A stretch of DNA of 64,000 nt from an uncultured Pseudomonadota bacterium (GTDB lineage: Bacteria > Bdellovibrionota_B > Oligoflexia > Oligoflexales > CAIYRB01): positions 1 through 64,000 of the forward strand of contig CAIYRB010000039.1 in NCBI GenBank assembly GCA_903928445.1. Direction: 5' to 3'. This document shows, in pieces, positions 24,723-33,475 of the stretch. The notes beneath the pieces were generated by a model. That model ran no database searches and was not told the origin of the DNA. It was given only the letters and a program-made list of their open reading frames with translations. Every line of letters starts with the position of its first letter. Positions within the stretch are counted from its first letter, which is position 1. The position numbers and the translations under genes are program-made.

Positions 24723-26311
24723 TGTTCCGCGTCGGCAGATGCGCCACCTTTTGCCTTGTCGCCTTTGGCGCCTTTGGATCCTGCCCCGCCATCACCGCCT
24801 TTGGCGCAAAGACTTTCGATATTGTAAACGTAGCCGCCCAGTTCATCCTCCCAGTACTCACCTTCAAATGGCCAGTACTCCAGATCCTGGGTCACGTTCA
24901 GCGACTGCAGCCCGCCGATGAAATTGGCCTTCTTGTCGGCGGTACCGACCTTGAGCTGCGCCCGCAGAGAGTCGACTCGACCAAGGACCATCTCGGTATT
25001 GATGCCAATGGTCTGGTCCGAAAGCTCCTTCAAATAGGCATAGGAGACGCTCGCGGCGTCATAGAGACGACCACCAGCATCCTTGACGGCAGCCGTCTTC
25101 TTGCTGCGCAGAAAGGACGACACCTCGTCTTGCAGACCACTCGAACCCCACCGCGATTGGTAACGACTGAGGCGGGCCAGCTCGTTGTCGGCAAAGCGGA
25201 TGGTGTTACCCGCTTCTTTGAAGGTATCCGTGCGCGAGAGAGAATCAAGAATGGCCCAAGCCCGCTTGTAGTCCCTGAGCGAACCGACGCGGTAGTCATA
25301 GGTGAGTCTGAAGAAGCCCTTTTGGTCGCTCTTGTACTTGCCGAGCATCTTGTTCAAGTCATCAAAGACACCTTTGTAGCGCGTCTTAAATTTCGTCAAG
25401 GACACCTTTACCTGCTTGTACCGACAAAGCCTGAGAAAGGTAATCGCTTGCAGGATATAGCTTTCGGGAAAAAAGCGGTTCTCAAAAAACGGCGAATGTA
25501 GCGTATGAATCGTGCCTAGTGTGTTGTTGTGCTTTTGCATCATGAAAAAGGTCCACGATGCCTCGAACAGGGCCTCCAGCCAATTGTCGGATTCGCGCGG
25601 AATCTGCGCATAGGCCTCAATCGCTTCGCGAAAGCGCTGCACTTCATAATCGACGCGGGCGATGTTCAAATTGGCCTGCTCGCGCAACCAGTCGCCATCT
25701 TCCGACTTATCGGCACTTTGCCGGACTCGCTCAAAGTAGCCGATCGCCTTGCTGTGGGCGCCCCGCAAGTTTGAGACAACGCCCAAGTGGAACTGCGCCT
25801 TGATAAAGTAGGCTCCGGTGGGAACCTTCTGAAAGTACGACGCGGCTTGTTCGTACTTTTTGCGCTCAAAAGCCTCGATCCCCAGGTAGTAAAAGTAAAA
25901 GCCACGTGCCGGCCCCGGCACCATGGCGGGATCGATGCGGGTGCGAAACAGTTGCACCACATGCGACTGCCCAAGATTGATCGTTGAATTGATCCGGCCA
26001 AGTTCTTCTAACGCTTTGGTGAAGAAGATATTGTTGCGGGTTGGACCGCGGCGCACGATGAGCGAGTAGTATTTGGATGCGGAATAGTAAAACCCTAGCC
26101 GCTCCAAACTCTGGGCCAAGCCCCATTCGGCCTTTTCCTTCTCGCCAGCGAGCTTTGGATAACCGTAGGCTTGAAAGTAGGCGGCGGCCGACGAGATATA
26201 ATCCCGCCGCGCGTAGAAGGCGCTGGCAGCGCCATAATTAGCCAACACCGGCTCCGCCGCCACGGTGACAGCGATCAGCAGGCACAGGAGAAATTTTGAA
26301 AGTTGTCGCAC
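24719..26311 (-). CDS. Exported TPR-like protein (Glt-like)
   Basis: A protein of about 530 residues with a signal peptide (VRQLSKFLLCLLIAVTVAAEPVLA) and several TPR-like helical pairs (for example FYARRDYISSAAAYFQAYGYPKLAG, then AEWGLAQSLERLGFYYSASKYY). The C-terminal part is predicted helical and has an acidic Gly/Ala/Asp-rich tail. It is probably periplasmic. The GTG at 26311 is favoured because GGAG lies nine bases upstream; an ATG at 26335 has no ribosome-binding site. It is followed immediately by the giant TPR gene (four-base overlap). Confidence 0.75.
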   Translation of the reverse strand: MRQLSKFLLCLLIAVTVAAEPVLANYGAASAFYARRDYISSAAAYFQAYGYPKLAGEKEKAEWGLAQSLERLGFYYSASKYYSLIVRRGPTRNNIFFTKALEELGRINSTINLGQSHVVQLFRTRIDPAMVPGPARGFYFYYLGIEAFERKKYEQAASYFQKVPTGAYFIKAQFHLGVVSNLRGAHSKAIGYFERVRQSADKSEDGDWLREQANLNIARVDYEVQRFREAIEAYAQIPRESDNWLEALFEASWTFFMMQKHNNTLGTIHTLHSPFFENRFFPESYILQAITFLRLCRYKQVKVSLTKFKTRYKGVFDDLNKMLGKYKSDQKGFFRLTYDYRVGSLRDYKRAWAILDSLSRTDTFKEAGNTIRFADNELARLSRYQSRWGSSGLQDEVSSFLRSKKTAAVKDAGGRLYDAASVSYAYLKELSDQTIGINTEMVLGRVDSLRAQLKVGTADKKANFIGGLQSLNVTQDLEYWPFEGEYWEDELGGYVYNIESLCAKGGDGGAGSKGAKGDKAKGGASADAEQ

Positions 26312-26353
26312 TCTGCCGCTCTCCGTTCGCCACATCGTGGCTTGGGCACCCCA

Positions 26354-27118
26354 TTAAAAGAAGGTCGAGGCCCCGATCTGCAAGGTGATATTGTTTTTTA
26401 GCTCGTTACCGGTCGCCGTACTGCCTGGACAAGCTCCGTCGAGAGACGGAAAGGAAAAGATATTGTCTCGGACCTCCCACCGCACCGCGTAGTCCTGACT
26501 GACAAAGTACTTCTGGCCAGCGCCCAGGCTAACGCTAGGATAGCCCTTAGTCACCGGGGACGGCAGTGGAGTCGTATCGGGCTGACCATTTAGACTGGGT
26601 CCACCAGTGCACTGCTCAAAGGTATAATTGATGCCGGTCAACCCGGCCTGGGCGGTGATAAACGAGTCGAAGTAGACCACCTGGCCATTGGACAGCTGGG
26701 TCTTGCCGTACACCGGCGTCCATAGCACTCCTGCCGTGGCGATGTACTGGGTGCGCTGGATCGCCGTGTGGATGCCAAAGTCCTTGAATAGAAGGGTCTT
26801 GTCAGCTTTGTCGACGGACAGACCATAAGACCCGCCAAGTTCCAAAGCCCAGGTCTCGCTAAAGTGATAGTCGAGAAGACCAGACAGCATAAACGTGTAA
26901 ATAAACGCCTGATTTAAAATCACCGCGCCTTCAGCACCAAGCTCGATACGACCGGTCTTGTTCATAAAGCGAGGGCGAATAACCCGGATCTCATAGCCGT
27001 CAAAGCGGCCTTCCGCAGCTGCTGGAGTTGCCGTTAGCAAGGCCCCGCACAGCGTCGCTATGGTCAGCCAGGCGGCCGAAGCTTTGGGTCTTGCTAGTTT
27101 AGGTAACACCTTGGTCAT
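26354..27118 (-). CDS. Outer-membrane beta-barrel protein (Glt-like)
   Basis: A 254-residue exported protein with a signal peptide ending near AAAEG (about 36) and an amphipathic strand pattern ending in a C-terminal Phe (QIGASTFF), as expected for an outer-membrane barrel. It sits between the ExbD pair and the TPR genes of the Agl/Glt-like cluster, which matches the small barrel proteins (GltA/GltB-type) of the gliding machinery. The start at 27118 has GGAG upstream. The specific substrate or partner is not readable. Confidence 0.78.
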   Translation of the reverse strand: MTKVLPKLARPKASAAWLTIATLCGALLTATPAAAEGRFDGYEIRVIRPRFMNKTGRIELGAEGAVILNQAFIYTFMLSGLLDYHFSETWALELGGSYGLSVDKADKTLLFKDFGIHTAIQRTQYIATAGVLWTPVYGKTQLSNGQVVYFDSFITAQAGLTGINYTFEQCTGGPSLNGQPDTTPLPSPVTKGYPSVSLGAGQKYFVSQDYAVRWEVRDNIFSFPSLDGACPGSTATGNELKNNITLQIGASTFF

Positions 27119-27180
27119 CCAGGAAATCTCCGCTCTGTCTTGCACTCACCGCTCAAAGCGGCGGCGACACATCTGCCAGC

Positions 27181-27681
27181 CTAGCTGCTCTGCTTCGCCA
27201 CCATCAGCTTAAAAGCGATGAAGTCCGCTTGCTGCGCTGACAGCATGATCCGCTTCATCAATTTGAAGCGGTGATTCTTATCCATCTCCATCGTCACCGT
27301 CGACATCTTCACCTTGTCGATTTCGCTAACTCGTCCACCAAGCACCCGTTTGTTGGCATCAGCGAGTTTTTTGAGCTCATCATAGACCGGTTGGATGGCT
27401 CCTTGGGCCTTATCTTTATCCTCGACGTCACCGCCGATGATATTGGCCACCTTGCGATCGTTAACCAAGATCTCGGTCTTGGTCACCTTGATGGCCGGCA
27501 ACTCGTCGAGCGATGACAGCGTCGTAGACTCGGGCAATTCCACGCCGCCGTTGACGTCGTAACTCACCGGATCGGTCGAGTAACTCATCAGCAAAAAGAC
27601 GATGAGGATACTAAAGATGTCGAGCATGGGCATGAGGTTCAGACTGAGTGTCTCGCCTGAGTCGGACGATACTGATGCCAT
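27181..27681 (-). CDS. ExbD/TolR-family protein (AglQ/AglS-like)
   Basis: A 166-residue single-helix inner-membrane protein. The helix LNLMPMLDIFSILIVFLLM (about 13-31) carries the conserved Asp of the proton path. The remainder is periplasmic with the mixed alpha/beta profile of ExbD. It follows a second ExbD gene by 17 bases. One ExbB/TolQ protein plus two ExbD/TolR proteins is the composition of the Myxococcus AglRQS motor that powers gliding. Confidence 0.88.
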   Translation of the reverse strand: MASVSSDSGETLSLNLMPMLDIFSILIVFLLMSYSTDPVSYDVNGGVELPESTTLSSLDELPAIKVTKTEILVNDRKVANIIGGDVEDKDKAQGAIQPVYDELKKLADANKRVLGGRVSEIDKVKMSTVTMEMDKNHRFKLMKRIMLSAQQADFIAFKLMVAKQSS

Positions 27682-27698
27682 CGCAAGCCTCTCTTAAG

Positions 27699-28238
27699 TC
27701 ACAGCATCACACTGGACATGACCACTTTTGGGTATATCGATTCGGCGGCAATCGCCTTTTGCACATCAGTCGCGCCTTTTGGTGCAAAGACCGGATCGGC
27801 GGGACCACGCACCTTGATGGCATCGAGTACATTGGAGATATCCTTCCAAAGCACGTCATCCTCAGTGAAAAAGCTGACCTTGTCGGTATCGGGCGCGGTG
27901 CGACGAAGTTCGATCATGAACTTGTGCATCGCCGCGATATCCTCTTTGGTCACCTTGAAGTCTCGCTTTTGCTCGTTGAGCGGCGGCTTGCTCCACACGC
28001 CGGTGACCTGGATCTTGTCCTTCTCCATGTCCACTTTAACGTCGAAGCTGCGTTCGTCCTCTTTCTTCTCTGGAGGTGCCGAGGTCAGAAAGGGAATTTG
28101 GACCTCCAGCACACCAACCGACAAGAACACCGCAGACATCAGCAAAAAGGTATTGAGCAGCGAAAATACATCGATGAACGGCATGACGTTCAGCTCGATA
28201 TCGCGGTACTTAGGTTTGCGCTTTTTCTTCTTGGACAT
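27699..28238 (-). CDS. ExbD/TolR-family protein (AglQ/AglS-like)
   Basis: A 179-residue protein with a basic cytoplasmic N-terminus (MSKKKKRKPKYRDIELNVMPF) and a membrane helix (FIDVFSLLNTFLLM, about 22-35) carrying the conserved Asp. The periplasmic domain follows. It starts nine bases after the stop of the ExbB gene, with GAGG upstream. Together with the neighbouring ExbD it would form the periplasmic part of a proton-driven motor. Confidence 0.88.
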   Translation of the reverse strand: MSKKKKRKPKYRDIELNVMPFIDVFSLLNTFLLMSAVFLSVGVLEVQIPFLTSAPPEKKEDERSFDVKVDMEKDKIQVTGVWSKPPLNEQKRDFKVTKEDIAAMHKFMIELRRTAPDTDKVSFFTEDDVLWKDISNVLDAIKVRGPADPVFAPKGATDVQKAIAAESIYPKVVMSSVML

Positions 28239-28247
28239 AGCTACCTC

Positions 28248-28928
28248 TTAGTCGCTAGAGCTGCTAGACGAACCAGAGCTGCCGCCCTTGATCTTCATCT
28301 TCCGGGTGTACAGTAGGTCGATCAGTCGGGCATTGTTACGACTGATATCGTCCATGATCGATGTCTGCTTCATCACCAAGATACCGTAGGCGAGAAGGCA
28401 CATCAGCGCCGTGCCAAGACCAAACGACGTCGCCGTCAAGGCTTCGGAAATACCGGCCGCGAGTGCCGTCTGCTTGGCTGATCCGGTCAGTCGCGCCGCA
28501 GCGGCGAAGGAGCGCATCAGACCAAACAGCGTCCCGAGCAGCCCAAGCAGCGTCGCGACGTTGGCCGTGGTGCCAAGAAAGGGCAGGATCTTGGTGAGCT
28601 TGGGAACCGCCGTCAAGGTCGCCGTTTCGAGCGCGTGCTCGATCTCTTCGGTGCTGTCATTGGCCCGCTTTAAGCCCTCTGACATGACGTAGGGGAGCAG
28701 CTTCGGACGCGCCTTTTTACACAGTCTAATGGCATTTTCGATGGAGTTATTCATCACCATCTTCTGCACTGCGGCCATAAATCCGGAGCTATTGGCCAAG
28801 TCGTACTGCAGCCAGTAGCGATAAGCTCGTTCGATGATGATCACCAGCGACAAAAACGCGACAAACGTAATCGCCGACATGATCTCCTGGCCACCTTCCT
28901 CAAACTTCCGCGCGATAAAATCTAGCAT
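28248..28928 (-). CDS. MotA/TolQ/ExbB-family proton channel (AglR-like)
   Basis: A 226-residue inner-membrane protein with three hydrophobic segments (about 17-38, 130-155, 168-190), as in TolQ and ExbB. The middle region contains LPFLGTTANVATLLGLLGTLFGL, the conserved GT-rich channel helix. The Ser-rich tail (SSGSSSSSSD) is unusual but low-complexity. The start at 28928 has GGAGG upstream; a longer form would begin at 28994. It is the first gene of the minus-strand cluster. By position and gene set it corresponds to AglR. Confidence 0.9.
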   Translation of the reverse strand: MLDFIARKFEEGGQEIMSAITFVAFLSLVIIIERAYRYWLQYDLANSSGFMAAVQKMVMNNSIENAIRLCKKARPKLLPYVMSEGLKRANDSTEEIEHALETATLTAVPKLTKILPFLGTTANVATLLGLLGTLFGLMRSFAAAARLTGSAKQTALAAGISEALTATSFGLGTALMCLLAYGILVMKQTSIMDDISRNNARLIDLLYTRKMKIKGGSSGSSSSSSD

Positions 28929-29078
28929 GCCTCTGGACTCCTCCGACCTATGGTGTGACCCGAATGGAAAGACCCTGGATCCCTTACACCGCAACGTGTC
29001 TATACCTGTTAGCTCATCTTTTCAGTAGCAAGAGCGATAAGCGTATTGGCTGAGCGTTGAATATTTGGGTTTTATTAA

Positions 29079-29108
29079 ATTTTAGGGACGCCTGCCCAAC
29101 TGTGTCAA
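29079..29108 (-). promoter_or_regulatory. Sigma-70-like promoter of Agl/Glt-like operon
   Basis: On the minus strand TTGACA (29108-29103), 18 bases, TAAAAT (29084-29079). It lies 150 bases upstream of the ExbB-like start in an AT-rich divergent intergenic region. The -35 element is perfect and the -10 has 5/6 matches. Confidence 0.5.
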
Positions 29109-29212
29109 CCCAAGGGCGAATAATTTGCTGAGGATGGTTTTTCTGTTTATTTTGGTTTACAATTAAAACGATAGTGTCATTCCATATTTGCCAGCGGCGG
29201 AGCGTAGAGAGC

Positions 29213-30172
29213 ATGGCGACAACAGTGCTCTATGTGGACGCGGCCGGGCGCAAGCCCCTGCCCGATGCCAGTATTTTACGTGTAGCCGCGGCATCGGCCG
29301 ATGTCTCCTGCGTCACCGATCTTCATAGCGCCCTGATGGCGCTGCGTTCGCTGCCGCACTTGGATATCTTAGTAACGAACACCCCCGACCTTGCTCTGCT
29401 GGAGCTGGTCAAGGCGCAGCACCCAACGGCGCACACCGTTCTCGTCACCGAAGACACTATGGAAAGCTACAGCGCCGCTCTTCAAGGCCAAGAAGACACC
29501 CTCATCGGCCATGTCATCGCCAACCACACGCCTACGGCGTGGACGGTCAATGAGCTGCGAGTGACGGTACAGAAGCTACTGCGCAAGGACTTGTTCGGGA
29601 TCGAAAAGTATTTGGCCAGTGGCACACCGCAGGTCGAAAGGCCGGTGACTGGTTCGGCCGATCGCGATCGACTCAATTCATTGGTCATGACCTTTGCCGA
29701 AGACAACCGCCTCGGTCAATACACCTCAAAGCTGGTCTTTGGCATTACCGAAGAGCTGCTGATGAATGCCATCTATGATGCTCCAGTCGCTGGCGGCAAG
29801 CTGCACTATGCCGAGCTGCCGCGCACCTCGCCGATTGTGCTGCAGCCGGATGAGTACGGTAAGCTGACCTTTGGTTGCGACGGTAGCGTCTTCGCTATCT
29901 CCGTTGCCGATCCGTTTGGTGCGCTAAAGCGGGAAAAGCTCTTTCAGTACCTCAAGAAGGTCCTACGCCGCAGCGACAGTGCCAACCTCATCGACACCAA
30001 AAAGGGCGGCGCTGGACTTGGCCTGTTCAAGATCCTCTATAGCAGCCATGCGTTGATCTGCAACGTCGATCCCGGTCGCAAAACCGAGGTCATTGCGCTG
30101 ATCGATATCCAACATCAGGTCCGTGATTTCTCCAAGATGGCGAGGTCGGTGCACTATTTTGCGACCGAATGA
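29213..30172 (+). CDS. Receiver-like + GHKL ATPase regulatory protein
   Basis: A 319-residue cytoplasmic protein. The N-terminal third (ATTVLYVDAAGRKPL, then LHSALMALRSLPHLDILVTNTPD, then HTVLVTEDT) looks like a receiver-type alpha/beta domain with no clear phospho-acceptor Asp. The C-terminal part is a GHKL/HATPase_c fold with N-box EELLMNAIYD and the G-box GGAGLGLFKI, like anti-sigma (SpoIIAB/RsbW) kinases. No His kinase H-box is seen. The start at 29213 follows GGAG; the longer start at 29174 is weaker. It is divergent from the ExbB-like operon, so it may help to regulate it, which is an inference. A STAS protein at 38898 could be a related partner. Confidence 0.75.
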   Translation: MATTVLYVDAAGRKPLPDASILRVAAASADVSCVTDLHSALMALRSLPHLDILVTNTPDLALLELVKAQHPTAHTVLVTEDTMESYSAALQGQEDTLIGHVIANHTPTAWTVNELRVTVQKLLRKDLFGIEKYLASGTPQVERPVTGSADRDRLNSLVMTFAEDNRLGQYTSKLVFGITEELLMNAIYDAPVAGGKLHYAELPRTSPIVLQPDEYGKLTFGCDGSVFAISVADPFGALKREKLFQYLKKVLRRSDSANLIDTKKGGAGLGLFKILYSSHALICNVDPGRKTEVIALIDIQHQVRDFSKMARSVHYFATE

Positions 30173-30208
30173 CCTGGCTGATCTTGGTACGCCGTCGGAA
30201 AAGGGGGC

Positions 30209-30820
30209 ATGGCGATGCGTTTTCATCAGATTGTCTTTTGTACCATCTTGGCCCTCAGCACTGGAGCTGCCTCGGCGCAGCAAGGACTCAGCCACATGGC
30301 GATTGAGGGCAACCTCGGCATTTCGACCTTTTCCGGCGACCTGTCGGCTGAGAGTGCGGCGCCGACTTACGGCATGACCGTCGCTGTCGGGCAGCACACC
30401 TGGAGCAACGGCAGCAGTATCGCCAAAACCCTTGGCGGCCTGGGCAGCCTGTGGAACCTAAATCTCACCACCATTGCCAGCAAGACCAAGAGCAGCAATA
30501 GCTTTCCCTTCATTCAACACAAATCCTTCAGCGTCCTTGCCACATCGATCAGCCCAACGCTTTGCGCACTGACCGAGGCGCCGCTGCAAGCCTGTTTCGG
30601 TGTGGGTTGGGAAGAGTTTGATGTGCAGCAGGGCAGCGACAACGAGCAGATCTATGGCACGACGCTGTGGTCCCTGGCCATCGGTCACTACATGTCGGAA
30701 GAGCTGCATGCTGGGATCAAGCTCAACTACCGTAGTGTGACCCAGACCGTTTCAGGCACCAGGTCCAGCTTTGCGGTGCTCAGCGTGTTGCTATCCGTAG
30801 GCTGGCAGTTTAAGACTTGA
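30209..30820 (+). CDS. Outer-membrane beta-barrel, small
   Basis: A 203-residue exported protein with a signal peptide ending near ASAQQG (about 23) and alternating polar and hydrophobic strands, ending in WQFKT. AAGGGGG lies five bases before the start; a second ATG two codons later is also possible. It follows the GHKL protein by 36 bases on the same strand. Family not recognised beyond a generic barrel. Confidence 0.65.
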   Translation: MAMRFHQIVFCTILALSTGAASAQQGLSHMAIEGNLGISTFSGDLSAESAAPTYGMTVAVGQHTWSNGSSIAKTLGGLGSLWNLNLTTIASKTKSSNSFPFIQHKSFSVLATSISPTLCALTEAPLQACFGVGWEEFDVQQGSDNEQIYGTTLWSLAIGHYMSEELHAGIKLNYRSVTQTVSGTRSSFAVLSVLLSVGWQFKT

Positions 30821-30932
30821 ACGCCCGCCGCAGGGACCTCAGACCGACCAGCACCGCAGGATATTCGTTGCCTCCGGCAGCCTTTCTGCTAACGTCCGCT
30901 TGTCCGTTTACGCAGAGCCAAGGAGCCGCACC

Positions 30933-32162
30933 ATGAAAAAGATCAAGGTAGCCAACCCCGTCGTCGATATCGATGGCGATGAAATGACCCGGATTATTTG
31001 GCAGATGATCAAAGACAAGCTAATCCTGCCGTACCTCGATATCGAGCTAAAATACTTCGACCTCGGCATGGAACATCGCGATAAGACCGACGACCAAGTG
31101 ACGATCGATGCGGCTAAGGCCATCCAAAAGTATGATGTTGGCATCAAGTGCGCGACGATCACTCCCGACGAGGCCCGCGTCGAGGAGTTCAAACTCAAAA
31201 AAATGTGGAAGAGCCCCAACGGCACGATCCGCAACATCCTTGGCGGCACGGTCTTTCGCGCACCCATCATCTGCAAGAACGTGCCGCGGCTGGTGAAGAA
31301 CTGGACCAAGCCGATCGTCATCGGACGGCACGCGTACGGCGATCAATACCGTGCCACCGACGTTAAGATCCCAGGCCCTGGTGTCCTCAAGATGGTCTTT
31401 GAACCAAGCGGCGGCGGCGCCGCGACCACCTGGGAGGTCAACCAATTTCCCAGCGCCGGCATCGCCATGGGCATGTACAACCTCGACGAGTCGATCGAGG
31501 GCTTCGCCCGCTCGGTGTTTGAGTACGGACTGATGGTCAAATATCCCGTCTACCTGTCGACAAAGAATACCATCCTCAAGACCTACGACGGCCGCTTCAA
31601 GGACATCTTCCAGGCGATGTTCGATCGCGAGTATGCCGGCAAATACAAGGCCGCAGGCCTGACCTATGAGCATCGCTTGATCGACGACATGGTCGCCCAA
31701 GTGCTGAAGTGGGAAGGTGGCGTCGTCTGGGCCTGTAAAAATTACGACGGCGACGTTCAGTCGGATACGGTGGCCCAAGGCTTTGGTTCACTCGGCATGA
31801 TGACCTCTGTGTTGATGTGCCCGAACGGCCGCACCATCGAGACCGAAGCCGCGCACGGCACGGTGACTCGGCACTACCGCGACCACCAAAAAGGCAAGGC
31901 AACCAGCACCAACCCGGTTGCCAGTATCTTCGCCTGGACCCAAGGTCTGGCGCACCGCGGCAAGTTGGATGACAATGCCGAGCTGATTCGCTTTGCCCAC
32001 ACCTTGGAGAAAGTCTGCGTCGACACCATTGAAGGCGGCCAGATGACCAAGGATTTGGCCGTGTCGATCCACGGCAATAACGTGCCAGCGGGGTCGTTCT
32101 TGACCACGGGCGAGTTCCTCGACGCCTTGGCCAAGAACCTGAACGCACAGTTGTCACGCTGA
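30933..32162 (+). CDS. icd: NADP-dependent isocitrate dehydrogenase
   Basis: A TCA-cycle enzyme that converts isocitrate to 2-oxoglutarate and CO2. The 409 residues and the start [18 protein letters not shown] are those of the dimeric, eukaryote-like subfamily rather than the E. coli type. The substrate-binding block [20 protein letters not shown] and the later [13 protein letters not shown] are present. The ATG at 30933 has AAGGAG eight bases upstream. It is monocistronic and ends at a strong terminator. Confidence 0.95.
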   Translation: MKKIKVANPVVDIDGDEMTRIIWQMIKDKLILPYLDIELKYFDLGMEHRDKTDDQVTIDAAKAIQKYDVGIKCATITPDEARVEEFKLKKMWKSPNGTIRNILGGTVFRAPIICKNVPRLVKNWTKPIVIGRHAYGDQYRATDVKIPGPGVLKMVFEPSGGGAATTWEVNQFPSAGIAMGMYNLDESIEGFARSVFEYGLMVKYPVYLSTKNTILKTYDGRFKDIFQAMFDREYAGKYKAAGLTYEHRLIDDMVAQVLKWEGGVVWACKNYDGDVQSDTVAQGFGSLGMMTSVLMCPNGRTIETEAAHGTVTRHYRDHQKGKATSTNPVASIFAWTQGLAHRGKLDDNAELIRFAHTLEKVCVDTIEGGQMTKDLAVSIHGNNVPAGSFLTTGEFLDALAKNLNAQLSR

Positions 32163-32188
32163 GCTTGCAGCCTGATGCCCCCTTGCAT

Positions 32189-32228
32189 TGAGGCGTACGG
32201 CTAAGCAGCCGGACGCCTCAGGGGTTTT
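32189..32228 (+). terminator. Rho-independent terminator after icd
   Basis: TGAGGCGT and ACGCCTCA form the outer stem and CGGCT/AGCCG the inner stem, around an AAGC loop. GGGGTTTT follows. This is the clearest terminator in the window. Confidence 0.85.
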
Positions 32229-32312
32229 AACGCCTGCTTTGGGCTAACGGTCAGCCCCCCATTTGAGTTAGACTAGCTGCCAAAACGCATTGCATTTCGG
32301 GAGGCTAGGCAG

Positions 32313-32993
32313 ATGATTTGGAGAGCCAAAGGCGTTCTATCCGGGCTGTTACTTGGCATGCTTGCGGCGCTGCCCGCCGGCTGCAGCGATGACAAAGAGG
32401 CACCGCAGGAGGTCGTCGCCCCGGCCACCGAAAAGACGCCGTACCCTGAGGATCCGGATCTCGCCCTTGGCGACAAAAAGGAAGCAGCGTCTCCCGCTGC
32501 GCCTGAGAATCCGACGCCGAATGAAAGTGCGGCGGTCGGCGAACTCACGACCGACCAAGCACCTCCCCCTCCACCCACGCCACCACAAGACAACACTGCG
32601 GCGAACAGCGGTGGCGGGCCAGCAGCGCCAGCAGATGATGGCAACGCGGTCGGCGGCGCCTTCGCGCAAAATACCCCAAGCTATGAGCCTGCTCCAGGCA
32701 GCCTGCCGCCCGAAGAAGCCACACAGGGAACCACTAAACACGCAGGACCTGGTCACAAGCACCACGGCAAGCATGCTAAACACGGCAAAGCCACCGCCGC
32801 GTCAGGTCAGGGTGTCCGCTACGTCAACGCCAACCTGCTCAACGTCCGCTCCAGTCCAAACCGCACTGCCAAGCGCGTACGCCAGCTGACTAAGGGCAGC
32901 CAGATCACCGTTGAGCTGCATGGCAAATGGGCCAAGATCAAAACGGGCGAATGGATCCGCACGAAGTACTTGAGCGAGGCGCCGGTCCAGTGA
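32313..32993 (+). CDS. SH3b-domain lipoprotein
   Basis: A 226-residue lipoprotein with lipobox LPAGC (Cys24), a long Pro/Ala/Glu-rich linker (about 30-150), a His/Lys-rich patch (GHKHHGKHAKHGK, about 147-159) and a C-terminal bacterial SH3 domain (about 168-224; RYVNANLLNVRSSPN). SH3b domains bind peptidoglycan or proteins in the envelope. The His/Lys patch may bind metal or polyanions. GGGAGG lies upstream of the ATG. It converges with a thioredoxin-like gene. Confidence 0.82.
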   Translation: MIWRAKGVLSGLLLGMLAALPAGCSDDKEAPQEVVAPATEKTPYPEDPDLALGDKKEAASPAAPENPTPNESAAVGELTTDQAPPPPPTPPQDNTAANSGGGPAAPADDGNAVGGAFAQNTPSYEPAPGSLPPEEATQGTTKHAGPGHKHHGKHAKHGKATAASGQGVRYVNANLLNVRSSPNRTAKRVRQLTKGSQITVELHGKWAKIKTGEWIRTKYLSEAPVQ

Positions 32994-33009
32994 CCGACGC
33001 CGCGAGTTG

Positions 33010-33339
33010 CTAGCTCTCGTCGCCCTCACCCATGGCTCTGGCGACGAGGTCCTGCAAGCTCTTGATCCCCTTAAAGCCGATGTGCTGCCCGGCCAAGCCG
33101 CGATCCTTGAAGACAAAGAATGCGGGCAACACATCGGTATCGGAGATTTCCAGCATCTCCGGATGATCATCGACCCCTATCTGGACAAAGGTCAGACCAT
33201 GGCGGTCAGCCGCCTCGATACGCTCGATGGCGGGGTTTGCCAGCTTGCAGGCGCCGCAGCCTTTTTTCCATAGTTTCAGAAAGATACGGTCGCCTGACGC
33301 GATCCGTTCCTGGAGCTGCTCCGGGGTCCAATGTTCCAT
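33010..33339 (-). CDS. Thioredoxin-like protein (CGAC)
   Basis: A 109-residue cytoplasmic thioredoxin-fold protein. The active-site pair is Cys28 and Cys31 in KKGCGACK, differing from the usual WCGPC, so its redox properties may differ. The cis-Pro region is VLPAFFVF. The start at 33339 (MEHWTPEQL) has AGGAG upstream; a TTG 18 bases earlier gives a longer form. Monocistronic, converging with the SH3b lipoprotein. Confidence 0.8.
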   Translation of the reverse strand: MEHWTPEQLQERIASGDRIFLKLWKKGCGACKLANPAIERIEAADRHGLTFVQIGVDDHPEMLEISDTDVLPAFFVFKDRGLAGQHIGFKGIKSLQDLVARAMGEGDES

Positions 33340-33475
33340 GTCGATAAACTCCTGCAAAAAACACGCTTGCGCCCGGAGGCAAGCCTTGTAGAATCCTCCG
33401 ACTTCGCTACCAACGATGCCACGAAGCGGCGGCTCGGCGCCCGACAGAGCGACCGATTTCCCTAGAGGTTTTAGT

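Noticed and set aside
31047-31778. 243-codon minus-strand ORF over icd
   Set aside because: Antisense shadow of a highly conserved enzyme.
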